DNA of 42,587 nt, taken from NCBI GenBank assembly GCA_902547175.1, contig CACCMS010000005.1:1-42587 (forward strand). The letters run 5' to 3'. The position numbers were made by a program, and so were the translations under genes. The notes under the pieces were generated by a model that had not been told where the DNA came from, searched no databases, and saw only the letters and a list, made by a program, of their open reading frames with translations. This stretch comes from Rhodospirillaceae bacterium. GTDB lineage: Bacteria > Pseudomonadota > Alphaproteobacteria > TMED109 > TMED131. Positions within the stretch are counted from its first letter, which is position 1. Each line of letters opens with the position of its first letter. Positions 9,509-18,527 of this stretch are shown here, one piece after another.

Positions 9509-10801
9509 ATGAAAAATAAAGATAAAAGTAGAACAATAGTAAAAATTGGAGTTCATAAGCATCTTCAAGGATTGACCTTAAAAGAAATAGAAGTAATACA
9601 AGACGAATATTTTAAAGAAAATAATTTAGATATAAGGGATAAGGCTTTCGTTAAAAATTTAACCTTAACTAGTATAAGAAATAGAGGGATATTAGAAAAT
9701 GTTATTGCTAAGTATCTTGATAGACCATTACCCAAAAAATTAACAGAAATTAAAGCAATATTAATTATGGGGGTAGCTCAAATTCTATTTACAAGAACTG
9801 AAGATTACGCTGCAGTAAATACTACAGTTAATTTCTTTGAAGGAAGACTAAAAAAATGGAGAAGATTATCAAATGCTATATTAAGAAAAATAATTAGAGA
9901 AGAAAATTATAAAAACAAGAAGTATGAGCTTCGTTTAAATGTTCCTAACTGGTTATACAAGGTATGGAAAAAACAATATGGACAAAAGAACACGGAAAAA
10001 ATTATAGATTTTATTTTTAAAGAACCGACCTTAGATTTAAAAATTAAAAAAGATTTTGATTTTTGGAAAAAAGAAATTAGAGGCGAACAAATTGCATATA
10101 ATACTTTGCGATTAAATAAATCAGGGGATACTAAAAAAATTAGTGGTTATAAAGAGGGAGCATGGTGGGTGCAAAATCTTGCAGCACAAATACCAGTAGA
10201 GTTAATGGGTAATATTAAAAATGAAAAAGTATTAGATCTATGTGCTGCGCCGGGAGGAAAAACTGCTCAATTACTTAATGAAGGAGCAATAGTAACGGCT
10301 TTAGACATATCAGAAAAAAAAATTAAAATACTTAATAGTAATATTTCTAGGCTTAATTTAGAAAAAAATCTTACTGCAGTTTCTAAAGATTTTTTGAATT
10401 GGAATAGTGAAAAAAAATATAATAAAATTTTATTAGATGCTCCTTGTAGTGCTACAGGCACTGTAAGAAAAAATCCTGATGTATTATGGAATAAAGACGA
10501 AAAGGATATTGAAAGGCTTGCAAATACACAAAAAAATTTACTAGATAAGGCAATTAGTAAATTAAGTGATAAAGGAATATTGGTATATTGTAATTGCTCT
10601 ATGCAGTTTGAAGAAGGAGAAAAAGTGATAGATTTTTTTATTAAAAAAAATAGAGTAAAATTATTGCCAATAAAACCGGAAGAGCTTAAACTTTTTCCTA
10701 AGGAAATTTTTAAAAATGGATTTATTAGAACATTACCTTACATGTATAATGAGTTTGGTGGTCTAGACGGGTTTTTTATAGCAAGGTTTATTAAAGCTTA
10801 A
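9509..10801 (+). CDS. rsmB: 16S rRNA (cytosine-967 C5)-methyltransferase RsmB/Sun
   Basis: About 430 residues with the full family layout. An N-terminal NusB-like helical domain (roughly residues 1-140) precedes a Rossmann methyltransferase domain. Visible motifs are the SAM-binding DLCAAPGGKT (about residue 240), motif IV LDAPCSATG with its conserved Cys (about 310), and motif VI CNCSMQFEEGE with the second Cys (about 360) used for attack on the cytosine. It methylates 16S rRNA during small-subunit assembly. An in-frame TTG at 9503 precedes the ATG at 9509, which I prefer. It is followed after 9 nt by rpe, probably in one operon. Confidence 0.93.
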   Translation: MKNKDKSRTIVKIGVHKHLQGLTLKEIEVIQDEYFKENNLDIRDKAFVKNLTLTSIRNRGILENVIAKYLDRPLPKKLTEIKAILIMGVAQILFTRTEDYAAVNTTVNFFEGRLKKWRRLSNAILRKIIREENYKNKKYELRLNVPNWLYKVWKKQYGQKNTEKIIDFIFKEPTLDLKIKKDFDFWKKEIRGEQIAYNTLRLNKSGDTKKISGYKEGAWWVQNLAAQIPVELMGNIKNEKVLDLCAAPGGKTAQLLNEGAIVTALDISEKKIKILNSNISRLNLEKNLTAVSKDFLNWNSEKKYNKILLDAPCSATGTVRKNPDVLWNKDEKDIERLANTQKNLLDKAISKLSDKGILVYCNCSMQFEEGEKVIDFFIKKNRVKLLPIKPEELKLFPKEIFKNGFIRTLPYMYNEFGGLDGFFIARFIKA

Positions 10802-10810
10802 TATTTAAAT

Positions 10811-11488
10811 ATGGTAAAAAAAAAAGTAAATATAGCAGCTTCAATATTATCTGCAGATTTTTCAATTTTAGGAAAAGAAGTCAAGGATGTAGATAAAGCT
10901 GGTAGTGATATGATCCATATTGATGTTATGGATGGAAGCTTTGTTCCTAATATCACTATAGGGCCTTCTGTAATATCTAAAATTAGACCATTTTCGAAGA
11001 AACCATTTGATGTACACCTTATGATTAACGAGCCATCAAAACATGTTGATGAGTTTATTGCCGCCGGTGCTGATATTTTAACCATACATTATGAAGCTGA
11101 CCTTCATCCAATTAGAACTCTAGATTACATTAAAAGCAAGGGCATTAAAGCAGGGATAGCTATCAATCCAGCAACATCTGAAGTAGTTTTAGAAAGTCTT
11201 TTGGATTATTGTGATTTAATTTTAGTGATGTTAGTAAATCCAGGTTTTGGTGGACAAAAAACAATTTTATCACAAATCAAAAAAGTTAAATCTATTAGTA
11301 CTATGCTTAAAAAGCATAAAAAAAATATATATCTGGAGGTTGATGGAGGAGTAAATCCTTTGAATATTAAAAATTTAGTACAATCAGGAGCAAATTTAAT
11401 AGTAGCTGGTAATGCTATATTTAAGGATGGAAAAGATTTTTATGAAAAAAATATCAGAGCCTTAAAAGTTCCTCGAGTCAAGAAGTGA
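10811..11488 (+). CDS. rpe: Ribulose-phosphate 3-epimerase
   Basis: 225 residues, the normal length for this TIM-barrel enzyme. It interconverts D-ribulose 5-phosphate and D-xylulose 5-phosphate in the pentose phosphate pathway. Diagnostic segments are ILSADFSILG at the N-terminus, HIDVMDGSFVPN with metal-binding His and Asp, DVHLMI, VNPGFGGQ, and EVDGGVN near the C-terminus with the second catalytic Asp. It lies directly downstream of rsmB. Its TGA overlaps the GTG start of the heparinase-like gene (GTGA), which suggests translational coupling. Confidence 0.94.
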   Translation: MVKKKVNIAASILSADFSILGKEVKDVDKAGSDMIHIDVMDGSFVPNITIGPSVISKIRPFSKKPFDVHLMINEPSKHVDEFIAAGADILTIHYEADLHPIRTLDYIKSKGIKAGIAINPATSEVVLESLLDYCDLILVMLVNPGFGGQKTILSQIKKVKSISTMLKKHKKNIYLEVDGGVNPLNIKNLVQSGANLIVAGNAIFKDGKDFYEKNIRALKVPRVKK

Positions 11489-13101
11489 TAATTTTCAGAA
11501 TTGTTAAAAAATTTTTTTTTAAAACCAAATTATATGATTACTATTTATCAAAAAATAGTATTGAGGAAATTTCTTTTACTCCAAAAGATATTTGGCCAGG
11601 TGATCCTATTTTAGGTGACCAACTAGTTCAAGGTTATTATAACTTAGCAAATAAAAAAATATATTCTCCTGAAGAAACTTTATGGAAAATCTCTAATGCC
11701 AATACGTTTTGGCAAAGTGAAGCTCATAGCTTTTCATGGTTAAGGCATCTTAAGGCTAGATCAGGTTCACTCGCTAGAAAACATGCGAGGCTACTGATAT
11801 TAGATTGGTTAAAACTATATGAAAATTATAATAATAAAACATGGGAATTAGAAGTTTTATCACGAAGAGTTTCTGCTTGGATTACTAATTTTGATTTCCT
11901 CCTTGCTGAAAAAGATAAAAACTTTTCAGATATTTTGTTAAAAAATCTTTTCAAACAAATAAAATTTTTAAGAAACCAAACCAACAAAAGCTATTTTTAT
12001 TTTTTAGAAAAAAAATATGGATTAGAAGAAAGTTCAATCAAAAAAATAAAAGTTCTGCGAGCACTTATTTTAAGTAGTATGTGTTTTGAAAGCCAATTAG
12101 CTAGATTTTCTAATTACGTAAAAATATTGGAATCTGAAATTAAAAATAATTTCAATATTGATGGTATGCATGAAAGCAAATCTCCTTCAACTCAGCTAGA
12201 AATATTAGGTGACTTAGTAACAATTAGAGAGGCAATAGTTTCTAAGCACTTGAAGTGTCCCGATTTTTTAGAAAAAATAATAAAAAAAGGAGCGCATTCA
12301 TTAAAATTTTTTAGAACACTCTCAGGAACCTTGGCTATATTTAATGGGTCAAAACAAGAAACTAAGTTTTTAATTGATAAAATTATAAATCAGGCTGACG
12401 GGCAACCTAGAGGAAGAGGTCCAATTAGTTTATCAAAAAGTGGCTTTGAAAAAATAGTATGTAATGGAATAATGTTGTTTGTAGATACTTATTATAATTG
12501 TAATAAAAACTACTCAAACGCTCCACATGCTATTGAGATAAATCTAGGAAAGAACCGTTTCATGGGTTCTTGTGGAACGATTTATAAAAAAAATAAAAAT
12601 TGGAGAGAAAGTTTACTTTCTGCTTCTGCTCATTCTTCTTTGATATTAGAAAACACTAACCCCAATAGAAATAATGGATCAGACACTTTTGCATTTTCCA
12701 AACGTTATCAAAAAAATGGATCAGAAATAGTTTTTTTAAGACATGAAGGATATAAAAATAAATTTACTGCTACCTGTTCTAGGACAATTGAAGTTAACAG
12801 AACAGGAAAAAATATTGCTATACTAGAGGAAATACAAGCATTTAAACTTTTGAAGTTTGATATAAGAATACATTTAAATCCCAAAGTAAAAGTTTTATTG
12901 TCTTTGGATAAAAATAAAGCACTTTTAATTCTAGATGGACAGGGATGGGATTTTAGTTTCCAAGGAAATGTAAAACTATTATTAGAGCCTAGTATATTTG
13001 TAGAAGATAATGGGAAAGTTAAACAAACTAATCAATTGATCTTACAAGGGGAAACTTTAGAAGAGAGGACAGAGATTTTATGGGGATTCACAAAAAACTA
13101 A
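11485..13101 (+). CDS. Heparinase II/III family protein
   Basis: 538 residues, starting at a GTG that overlaps the rpe stop. The N-terminal two thirds is alpha-helical with the conserved WQSEAHSFSWLRHLKA segment and D-G-M-H-E-S-K-S-P-S. The C-terminal part is beta-rich, with NLGKNRFMGSCG and ASAHSSLILENTN, matching the heparinase II/III-like domain. Members are polysaccharide lyases or related proteins. In alphaproteobacteria this version is conserved between rsmB and purH, but its substrate is not established to my knowledge. I see no signal peptide, so a cytoplasmic or atypical location is possible. The polysaccharide genes that follow fit a role in glycan metabolism, which is inference. 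Confidence 0.82.
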   Translation: MIIFRIVKKFFFKTKLYDYYLSKNSIEEISFTPKDIWPGDPILGDQLVQGYYNLANKKIYSPEETLWKISNANTFWQSEAHSFSWLRHLKARSGSLARKHARLLILDWLKLYENYNNKTWELEVLSRRVSAWITNFDFLLAEKDKNFSDILLKNLFKQIKFLRNQTNKSYFYFLEKKYGLEESSIKKIKVLRALILSSMCFESQLARFSNYVKILESEIKNNFNIDGMHESKSPSTQLEILGDLVTIREAIVSKHLKCPDFLEKIIKKGAHSLKFFRTLSGTLAIFNGSKQETKFLIDKIINQADGQPRGRGPISLSKSGFEKIVCNGIMLFVDTYYNCNKNYSNAPHAIEINLGKNRFMGSCGTIYKKNKNWRESLLSASAHSSLILENTNPNRNNGSDTFAFSKRYQKNGSEIVFLRHEGYKNKFTATCSRTIEVNRTGKNIAILEEIQAFKLLKFDIRIHLNPKVKVLLSLDKNKALLILDGQGWDFSFQGNVKLLLEPSIFVEDNGKVKQTNQLILQGETLEERTEILWGFTKN

Positions 13102-13105
13102 TTTT

Positions 13106-14032
13106 TTAAGAAATAATACACCCAGCAACAGATAAACCTACACCAAATCCCATTAATAGATATTTTTTAGAATAAGTAAATTTATTTTCATTTTGTAAAA
13201 TACTAATAGCTATAGGAATTGTCGCTGAAACAGTATTTCCAATATTTTCTATCTGGTTAAACCATTGCGAATCTAAAACATCTAGTTTCTTTTTCAATTT
13301 ATTTAAAACTACGGCACTAGCTTGATGAAAAATAAAGGTATCTATATCTTCCTTTTTACAATTAGCTTTTTCTAACAATTCATGAGTTGCTTCTGGAACT
13401 AAATTTAATGAAAATTTTAGAACAGCTGGCCCATCCATATAAAGTTCTTTTTTTTCTTTTTTTACAGTTAAAAAATCTCCTCCATCTCCTGATGTTTTAA
13501 ATATAAAAGGTCCAATTTCATTAGTTTCAGATTTTTCCAATATAACGGCTGCGGCCGCGTCACTAAATATAGGTCTTGATGTTCTATCTTTTTTTGAAAT
13601 ATATTTTGAATAATGATCAGCACATATAATTAAAACCCTAGAAGCACAATCATTTTGTATTAATGAGGTAGCTACTGATAATGCATAAACAAATCCTGAG
13701 CACCCTTGATTTATATCAAAAGCAAAGGAGTTTTTATTAATTCCTAACTCATCTTGTAAAAGGCATGCTCTTGTTGGTAAAGGTACACTAGGAGACTGTG
13801 TTACATATATTATTCCATCAACATTTTTATTTTGAGCTTTATTTATACAAGCTCTTCCTGTTTTTATACTAAGCGATTCTGGAGTCTCATTTTCTGCTAG
13901 TATATGTCTGTTTTTAATGCCTGTTTTTAATAAAAGTCTATCATAGTCCCATTCTTTATTAATATCACATAAGTCTTTTAGGCTTTCTTTTTTTTGTCCT
14001 AACTCGTAATGACTTGATATTATTTTTACCAT
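13106..14032 (-). CDS. Beta-ketoacyl-ACP synthase III-like (FabH-type) protein
   Basis: 308 residues with the KAS III thiolase fold and a complete catalytic triad: Cys111 in NQGCSGF, His236 in FHQAS, and Asn266 in ENIGNTVSATIP. The GDGGDF and SDAAAAVILE segments are also typical. Such enzymes condense an acyl-CoA with malonyl-ACP. This copy is not next to fatty-acid genes (plsX, acpP, fabD). It sits alone on the minus strand, divergent from a WecA-like transferase with 77 nt between, and tail to tail with the heparinase-like gene (4-nt gap). Similar KAS III homologues occur in O-antigen or capsule clusters where they make acyl groups for amino sugars, so that role is possible. Housekeeping FabH is the alternative. 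Confidence 0.82.
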   Translation of the reverse strand: MVKIISSHYELGQKKESLKDLCDINKEWDYDRLLLKTGIKNRHILAENETPESLSIKTGRACINKAQNKNVDGIIYVTQSPSVPLPTRACLLQDELGINKNSFAFDINQGCSGFVYALSVATSLIQNDCASRVLIICADHYSKYISKKDRTSRPIFSDAAAAVILEKSETNEIGPFIFKTSGDGGDFLTVKKEKKELYMDGPAVLKFSLNLVPEATHELLEKANCKKEDIDTFIFHQASAVVLNKLKKKLDVLDSQWFNQIENIGNTVSATIPIAISILQNENKFTYSKKYLLMGFGVGLSVAGCIIS

Positions 14033-14060
14033 TTACTTTCTAATCAAAAATTAAAGAATA

Positions 14061-14090
14061 TTTACATTTTATATGTTATGTAGCTAATAT
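14061..14090 (+). promoter_or_regulatory. Candidate sigma-70 promoter for the WecA-like gene
   Basis: TTTACA at 14061-14066 (5 of 6 to the -35 consensus) and TAATAT at 14085-14090 (4 of 6 to the -10 consensus), spaced 18 nt, ending 19 nt before the ATG at 14110. The gap is shared with the divergent KAS III-like gene. In DNA this AT-rich such matches arise easily, so confidence is low. Confidence 0.3.
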
Positions 14091-14109
14091 AACTGATAAA
14101 AAAAAAATT

Positions 14110-15111
14110 ATGCAAGATTTTTATGGTTTCTTCAATAATGGTAATGCTTTGCTGAAAGTATTTAGCTTTGTAATTATAACTGCTCTTAGTTTAGTTATAG
14201 CAAAAAAAATATTTTATAGATGGGAGTTTGTAGATAAACCTAATTTTAGATCTAACCATAAAAAACCAGTTGCTCTTGGAGGTGGAATAATAATAATTCC
14301 GCTTATAATTATTTTTTCTTTTCTAAATAATTATATTTGGAATCTAAATGTATTAATAAGCATTTTAATGCTTTTTTTTATATCAATGTGGGATGATTTT
14401 AAAAATATTAAACCACTCCCTAGGCTTTTTTTCCATTTTCTTGCAGTCACAATTCATATCATTTTCTATTTATACCCACAAATAGAAGATGATTTCATTA
14501 ATAATAAAAATATACTTTTCATATTTAGTGTGTTCTTAATTTTTGGTGTGATTTGGTTCATAAATGCTTTCAATTTTATGGATGGAATAAATGGTATTAC
14601 CTCGGTACAGGTTATTTCAATATGTTTAAGTTTATTAGCCTTAGACTATTATATTTATCATGAAATAAATATTTTAGCTTTCTCTGTATTAATTATTATT
14701 TCAGTTTTTCTCTACTTTAATTGGACTCCTGCAAGTATTTTTTTAGGAGACGCGGGAAGTATACCCTTAGGTTTTATAGTTTTCATTTTATTGACTGACT
14801 ATGCATTAAAAGGAATTTGGATTATTTCTGTTATTCTACCACTTTACTATTTGATGGACACAAGTATAACTTTAATAAAGAGAGTTTATAAAAGGCAAAG
14901 GTTTTGGGAAGCTCATAAAGAACATTTCTATCAACAGGCTATTAAAAATGGATTTTCACACTCTTCAGTCAGTTTAAAATTATTAATAGTAAATATAGGC
15001 TTATTTTCCCTTTCTTTTTATGCTTATATATATAAAAATGATATCATCATTTTTATTATAGCTCTAGTTTGGTGTTCATTTTTTATGTATATCTTTTCGA
15101 AAAAAAAATAA
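14110..15111 (+). CDS. WecA/WbpL-like undecaprenyl-phosphate sugar-1-phosphate transferase
   Basis: 333 residues, very hydrophobic with about ten predicted membrane spans. It has the MraY/WecA family motifs: NFRSNHKKPVALGGG near the N-terminus, MWDDFKNIKPLPRL (the Asp-Asp pair), FNFMDGINGI with the catalytic Asp, IFLGDAGSIPLGF, and AHKEHFYQQ (H-x-x-H-F-Y-Q), a form typical of WbpL-like enzymes. It transfers a sugar 1-phosphate from a UDP-sugar to undecaprenyl phosphate in the inner membrane, starting an O-antigen or capsule repeat unit. It is 6 nt upstream of the dehydratase gene and likely co-transcribed, which hints that its donor is a 6-deoxy sugar such as QuiNAc or FucNAc. The donor is inference. 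Confidence 0.87.
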   Translation: MQDFYGFFNNGNALLKVFSFVIITALSLVIAKKIFYRWEFVDKPNFRSNHKKPVALGGGIIIIPLIIIFSFLNNYIWNLNVLISILMLFFISMWDDFKNIKPLPRLFFHFLAVTIHIIFYLYPQIEDDFINNKNILFIFSVFLIFGVIWFINAFNFMDGINGITSVQVISICLSLLALDYYIYHEINILAFSVLIIISVFLYFNWTPASIFLGDAGSIPLGFIVFILLTDYALKGIWIISVILPLYYLMDTSITLIKRVYKRQRFWEAHKEHFYQQAIKNGFSHSSVSLKLLIVNIGLFSLSFYAYIYKNDIIIFIIALVWCSFFMYIFSKKK

Positions 15112-15117
15112 TTTAAT

Positions 15118-16956
15118 ATGAAAAACTTCTTAAATTTTAAAATAATTATAGCTATAGTAATTGACTTTATTTTATCTGGGTTAGCAATTAATATTTCTAA
15201 CTATATTCGTTTAAACTTCTTTGAAGTAATTAAATTAGAAACAATAAGTGCTTGTTTGTTGTTACCAGTAGTTTTTATTTTTATAGGTATATATAAAAGG
15301 CCATGGAAATATTTCTCAATAGATGATTTATGGTCTTTGGTAAAGGCATGTCTTATAGCTAATATTCTTATTTTTTTAGCAATATTTATATTTAATAGAT
15401 TAGAAAATATCCCAAGGTTAGTTATTATCTTAAATTTATTTATACTAGTTTTCTTAACTGGTAGCACAAGAATAATATATAGAACAATATTTGAAAAGTT
15501 TGCGTTTCTGTCTTCTGACAAAGCGAGAATACCAACTTTATTGATAGGCGCTGGAGACAATGCAGACTTTTTTATACGAGCTACTGAAAGAACTGATTCT
15601 GTTTATAATGTAATAGGCATACTAGACCTAGATCACAATAAAAACAAAGTACTATTAATTAGAGGTGTTTCTATATTAGGTAGCGTTAAGGATTTAGATA
15701 AAATAATTGATAAATTACAATTTAATAAAAAAAACCCGCAGAAAATTATTATTACCTCAAATAGCTTAAATGCTAAAGATATGTCGAATATAATGAAAAT
15801 TGTAGATGCAAAAGGAATGACAATTGGCCGTGCACAATCTCCTAATCAATTAATTGAAGGAAGTAATATCAAATCTCAAGTTAAAGATATTAGCATTGAG
15901 GATTTATTAGGAAGAAGACAAAATAAATTAGAGCACAGTAAAATGAAAAGTTTCTTAAAAAATCAAACAGTTTTAATAACGGGGGCGGGTGGAAGTATTG
16001 GAAGTGAGTTAGCAAGAACAATAATATCATTAGGATTAAAAAAACTGATTCTATTAGATATAAGCGAAAATTCTATTTTTAATTTAGCTAATGAATTGAA
16101 AAAGCAATTGCAACAGAAAAAAACTATTCTAGTCTGTTGTAATTTAAGAAATGATGATGAGCTAGAAAAGGTTTTTACAAAATATAAACCTGGTATAGTT
16201 TATCACGCAGCTGCCCTGAAACATGTATTTATATGTGAAGAAAACCCTACTGAGGCCATAAGAACCAATATTTTTGGAACATATTCATTAGCAAACTTAT
16301 CTGAAAAGTACCGAGTAAAATGTTTTGTTTTGATATCTACTGATAAAGCAGTTAATCCTTCTAGTGTGATGGGGGCTACCAAAAAATTTGCAGAAAGCAT
16401 TATCCAATCCAAGGATCGTTTTTCTAAAAGTACTACTAGGTTTATAACAGTTAGGTTCGGTAATGTGCTTGGGTCTCAAGGTTCAGTAGTACCACTTTTT
16501 AAAAAACAAATTGCTGAAGGTGGGCCTGTTACAGTTACTGATAAAGATGTTACAAGGTTTTTTATGACTATTAGAGAGGCTGTAGCATTGGTCTTAAATG
16601 CAACCTTGGAACAATATCGCGCTTTTGCAAACCTCAGAGGCTGTGTAAGTGTTTTAAACATGGGTACATCTATAAAAATAGATATATTAGCAAAGCAGAT
16701 GATAAAATTAGCAGGTTTTGTGCCACATAAACAGATTAAGATAGTTTATACAGGTTTAACAAAAGGTGAAAAGTTACATGAATCACTTTACAGTAAAGCA
16801 GAACAGAAAGTTGAAATAGGCGAAAAAGGTTTTTTTTTAGTTAAAAGTAAATTGTTAAATAGCCGAGATTTAATAAAAAAATTAGACAGCTTGAAAAAAA
16901 GTTATAATTACAGTAATACTAGTATCAAAAGTCACCTCTTAAAGCTAATCAAATGA
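15118..16956 (+). CDS. WbpM/FlaA1-like membrane nucleotide-sugar 4,6-dehydratase
   Basis: 612 residues. The N-terminus has about four membrane helices (residues 1-120), then a first Rossmann-like domain (LLIGAGDNADFF). The main SDR domain opens with ITGAGGSIGSELA (glycines from about 289). The conserved YHAAALKHV segment is present, and VMGATKK supplies Met418 and Lys422 of the Met/Lys active site seen in WbpM in place of the usual Tyr-Lys pair. Large family members convert UDP-GlcNAc to the 4-keto-6-deoxy sugar used for QuiNAc or FucNAc. The 4-reductase needed to finish that sugar is not in the window. The ATG of purH overlaps its stop by 4 nt, so the polysaccharide gene and purH are probably translated from one mRNA. 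Confidence 0.9.
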   Translation: MKNFLNFKIIIAIVIDFILSGLAINISNYIRLNFFEVIKLETISACLLLPVVFIFIGIYKRPWKYFSIDDLWSLVKACLIANILIFLAIFIFNRLENIPRLVIILNLFILVFLTGSTRIIYRTIFEKFAFLSSDKARIPTLLIGAGDNADFFIRATERTDSVYNVIGILDLDHNKNKVLLIRGVSILGSVKDLDKIIDKLQFNKKNPQKIIITSNSLNAKDMSNIMKIVDAKGMTIGRAQSPNQLIEGSNIKSQVKDISIEDLLGRRQNKLEHSKMKSFLKNQTVLITGAGGSIGSELARTIISLGLKKLILLDISENSIFNLANELKKQLQQKKTILVCCNLRNDDELEKVFTKYKPGIVYHAAALKHVFICEENPTEAIRTNIFGTYSLANLSEKYRVKCFVLISTDKAVNPSSVMGATKKFAESIIQSKDRFSKSTTRFITVRFGNVLGSQGSVVPLFKKQIAEGGPVTVTDKDVTRFFMTIREAVALVLNATLEQYRAFANLRGCVSVLNMGTSIKIDILAKQMIKLAGFVPHKQIKIVYTGLTKGEKLHESLYSKAEQKVEIGEKGFFLVKSKLLNSRDLIKKLDSLKKSYNYSNTSIKSHLLKLIK

Positions 16957-18521
16957 GCAATGTATTAAGAATAAAAAAAAGCCTTATATCTGTTTCAGAC
17001 AAAGCAAAAATAGTACAATTTGCTAGAGACTTGGCTAAAGAAAATATAGATATAATATCAACTGGTAATACCTTTAAAGAATTAAAAAAAAATAAAATAA
17101 ATGTTACAAAGATTGAAGAAATTACTTCTTTTCCAGAAATATTAAGCGGTAGAGTTAAGACCTTACATCCAAAGATTTTTGGAGGAATTTTAGCGAATAA
17201 CCTCGATCAATCACATGCGAGACAATTAAAACAGCACTCTATTCTTGAAATTCAACTAGTTGTTGTAAATTTATATCCATTTAAAGAGACTATTAAAACT
17301 TCAGATAACGTTAATAAATGCATAGAAAATATTGATATAGGAGGGCCTTCTTTAATAAGGGCGGCAGCTAAAAACTTTTTATCTACAGCCATAGTTACTG
17401 ATATAGAAGACTATAATAAAGTTATTAATGAAATAAAAAAATTAGGTGGCATAAGTATTAAATTAAGAAAATTTTTAGCAACAAAAGCATTTAAAAAAAC
17501 ATTAAATTACGATAATGCAATTTTTAATTGGTTTTCTACTAAAATAATAAAAAACAAAGAAGAATATTTATTTTTAGAAGGGAAAAAAATAAATGATCTA
17601 AGGTATGGTGAAAACCCGCATCAGGCTGCTAGTATCTTTAGTTTCAATAATAATAAAGATAGTTTTTTTAAACAACTTAATGGAAAAGCACTCTCTTTTA
17701 ATAATTTAAATGATTTAAGAGCCGGGCTATCATTGCTTGCTGAGTTTAAAAGTCCTACAGCAGTAATAATTAAACATGCAATACCTTGCGGTGTGGCGGA
17801 GACTAATAATATTTATAATTCATGGATGAAAGCTTACCAAGCAGATGAGCTTAGTGCCTTTGGAGGCGTAGTAGCCTTAAACGGTAATGTTGATAAAAAG
17901 TTAGCCGTTAAGTTAAGCTCTGTATTTTTAGAGGTAATAGCGGCTAAGACTTTTTCCAGAGAAGCATTAGAAGTATTTTATAAAAAGAAAAATCTAAGAG
18001 TAATTAAAATATTAAGACTTAAAAAATTTAAAAAAGAAAAACCTCAAAGCATTATAACGATGCCAGATATATTTTTAGTTCAGAACTGTGATACTTCTAA
18101 TATTACTAAAAAAAATATTAAAGTTGTTTCTAAAAAAAAACCAACAAACAGAGAGCTTGATGATTTAATTTTTGCTAATAAAGTTGTTAAGCATGTAAGG
18201 TCGAATGCTATTGTATTAGCAAAAAATAAAGTTACTTTAGGTATTGGATCAGGAAATACAAGTAGGGTAGATTCTGTAAACTTTGCAATTCAAAAGTCAA
18301 AAAGAGCTAATTCTAAAAATAAGAAGAATTTTCTTTCAGGGTCAGTAATGGCCTCTGATGCTTTTTTCCCTTTTCCTGACAGCATTATGCTTGCCTATAA
18401 AGCTGGAGTTAAATCGGTTATTCAACCTGGAGGTTCTGTAAAGGATGATTTGGTCATCAAAGAAGTAGATGAAAAAAAGTTGTCTATGGTATTTTCATTT
18501 AAAAGATCATTCAGTCACTAG
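16953..18521 (+). CDS. purH: Bifunctional AICAR formyltransferase/IMP cyclohydrolase PurH
   Basis: 522 residues, near the usual 520-540. It catalyses the last two steps of IMP synthesis. The N-terminal MGS-fold cyclohydrolase carries LISVSDKAKI, STGNT, GRVKTLHPKIFGG and DIGGPSLIRAAAKN. The transformylase domain carries RYGENPHQAA, IKHAIPCGVA with the catalytic Lys-His pair, DELSAFGGVVALN, GSGNTSRVDSV, SDAFFPFPDSI and IQPGGSVKDD. It starts inside the stop of the preceding dehydratase gene (ATGA overlap). Its 3' end faces the UMF1 transporter gene with 6 nt between. Confidence 0.95.
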   Translation: MSNVLRIKKSLISVSDKAKIVQFARDLAKENIDIISTGNTFKELKKNKINVTKIEEITSFPEILSGRVKTLHPKIFGGILANNLDQSHARQLKQHSILEIQLVVVNLYPFKETIKTSDNVNKCIENIDIGGPSLIRAAAKNFLSTAIVTDIEDYNKVINEIKKLGGISIKLRKFLATKAFKKTLNYDNAIFNWFSTKIIKNKEEYLFLEGKKINDLRYGENPHQAASIFSFNNNKDSFFKQLNGKALSFNNLNDLRAGLSLLAEFKSPTAVIIKHAIPCGVAETNNIYNSWMKAYQADELSAFGGVVALNGNVDKKLAVKLSSVFLEVIAAKTFSREALEVFYKKKNLRVIKILRLKKFKKEKPQSIITMPDIFLVQNCDTSNITKKNIKVVSKKKPTNRELDDLIFANKVVKHVRSNAIVLAKNKVTLGIGSGNTSRVDSVNFAIQKSKRANSKNKKNFLSGSVMASDAFFPFPDSIMLAYKAGVKSVIQPGGSVKDDLVIKEVDEKKLSMVFSFKRSFSH

Positions 18522-18527
18522 TATTTT

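Noticed and set aside
9486..9536. N-terminal hydrophobic extension of the DUF1674 protein
   Set aside because: It would cover the gap and start of divergent rsmB, and the family does not need it. The ATG at 9485 is sufficient.
15201..16661. Minus-strand open frames inside the dehydratase gene
   Set aside because: They overlap a strongly conserved plus-strand gene, lack conserved motifs and have no start signals.
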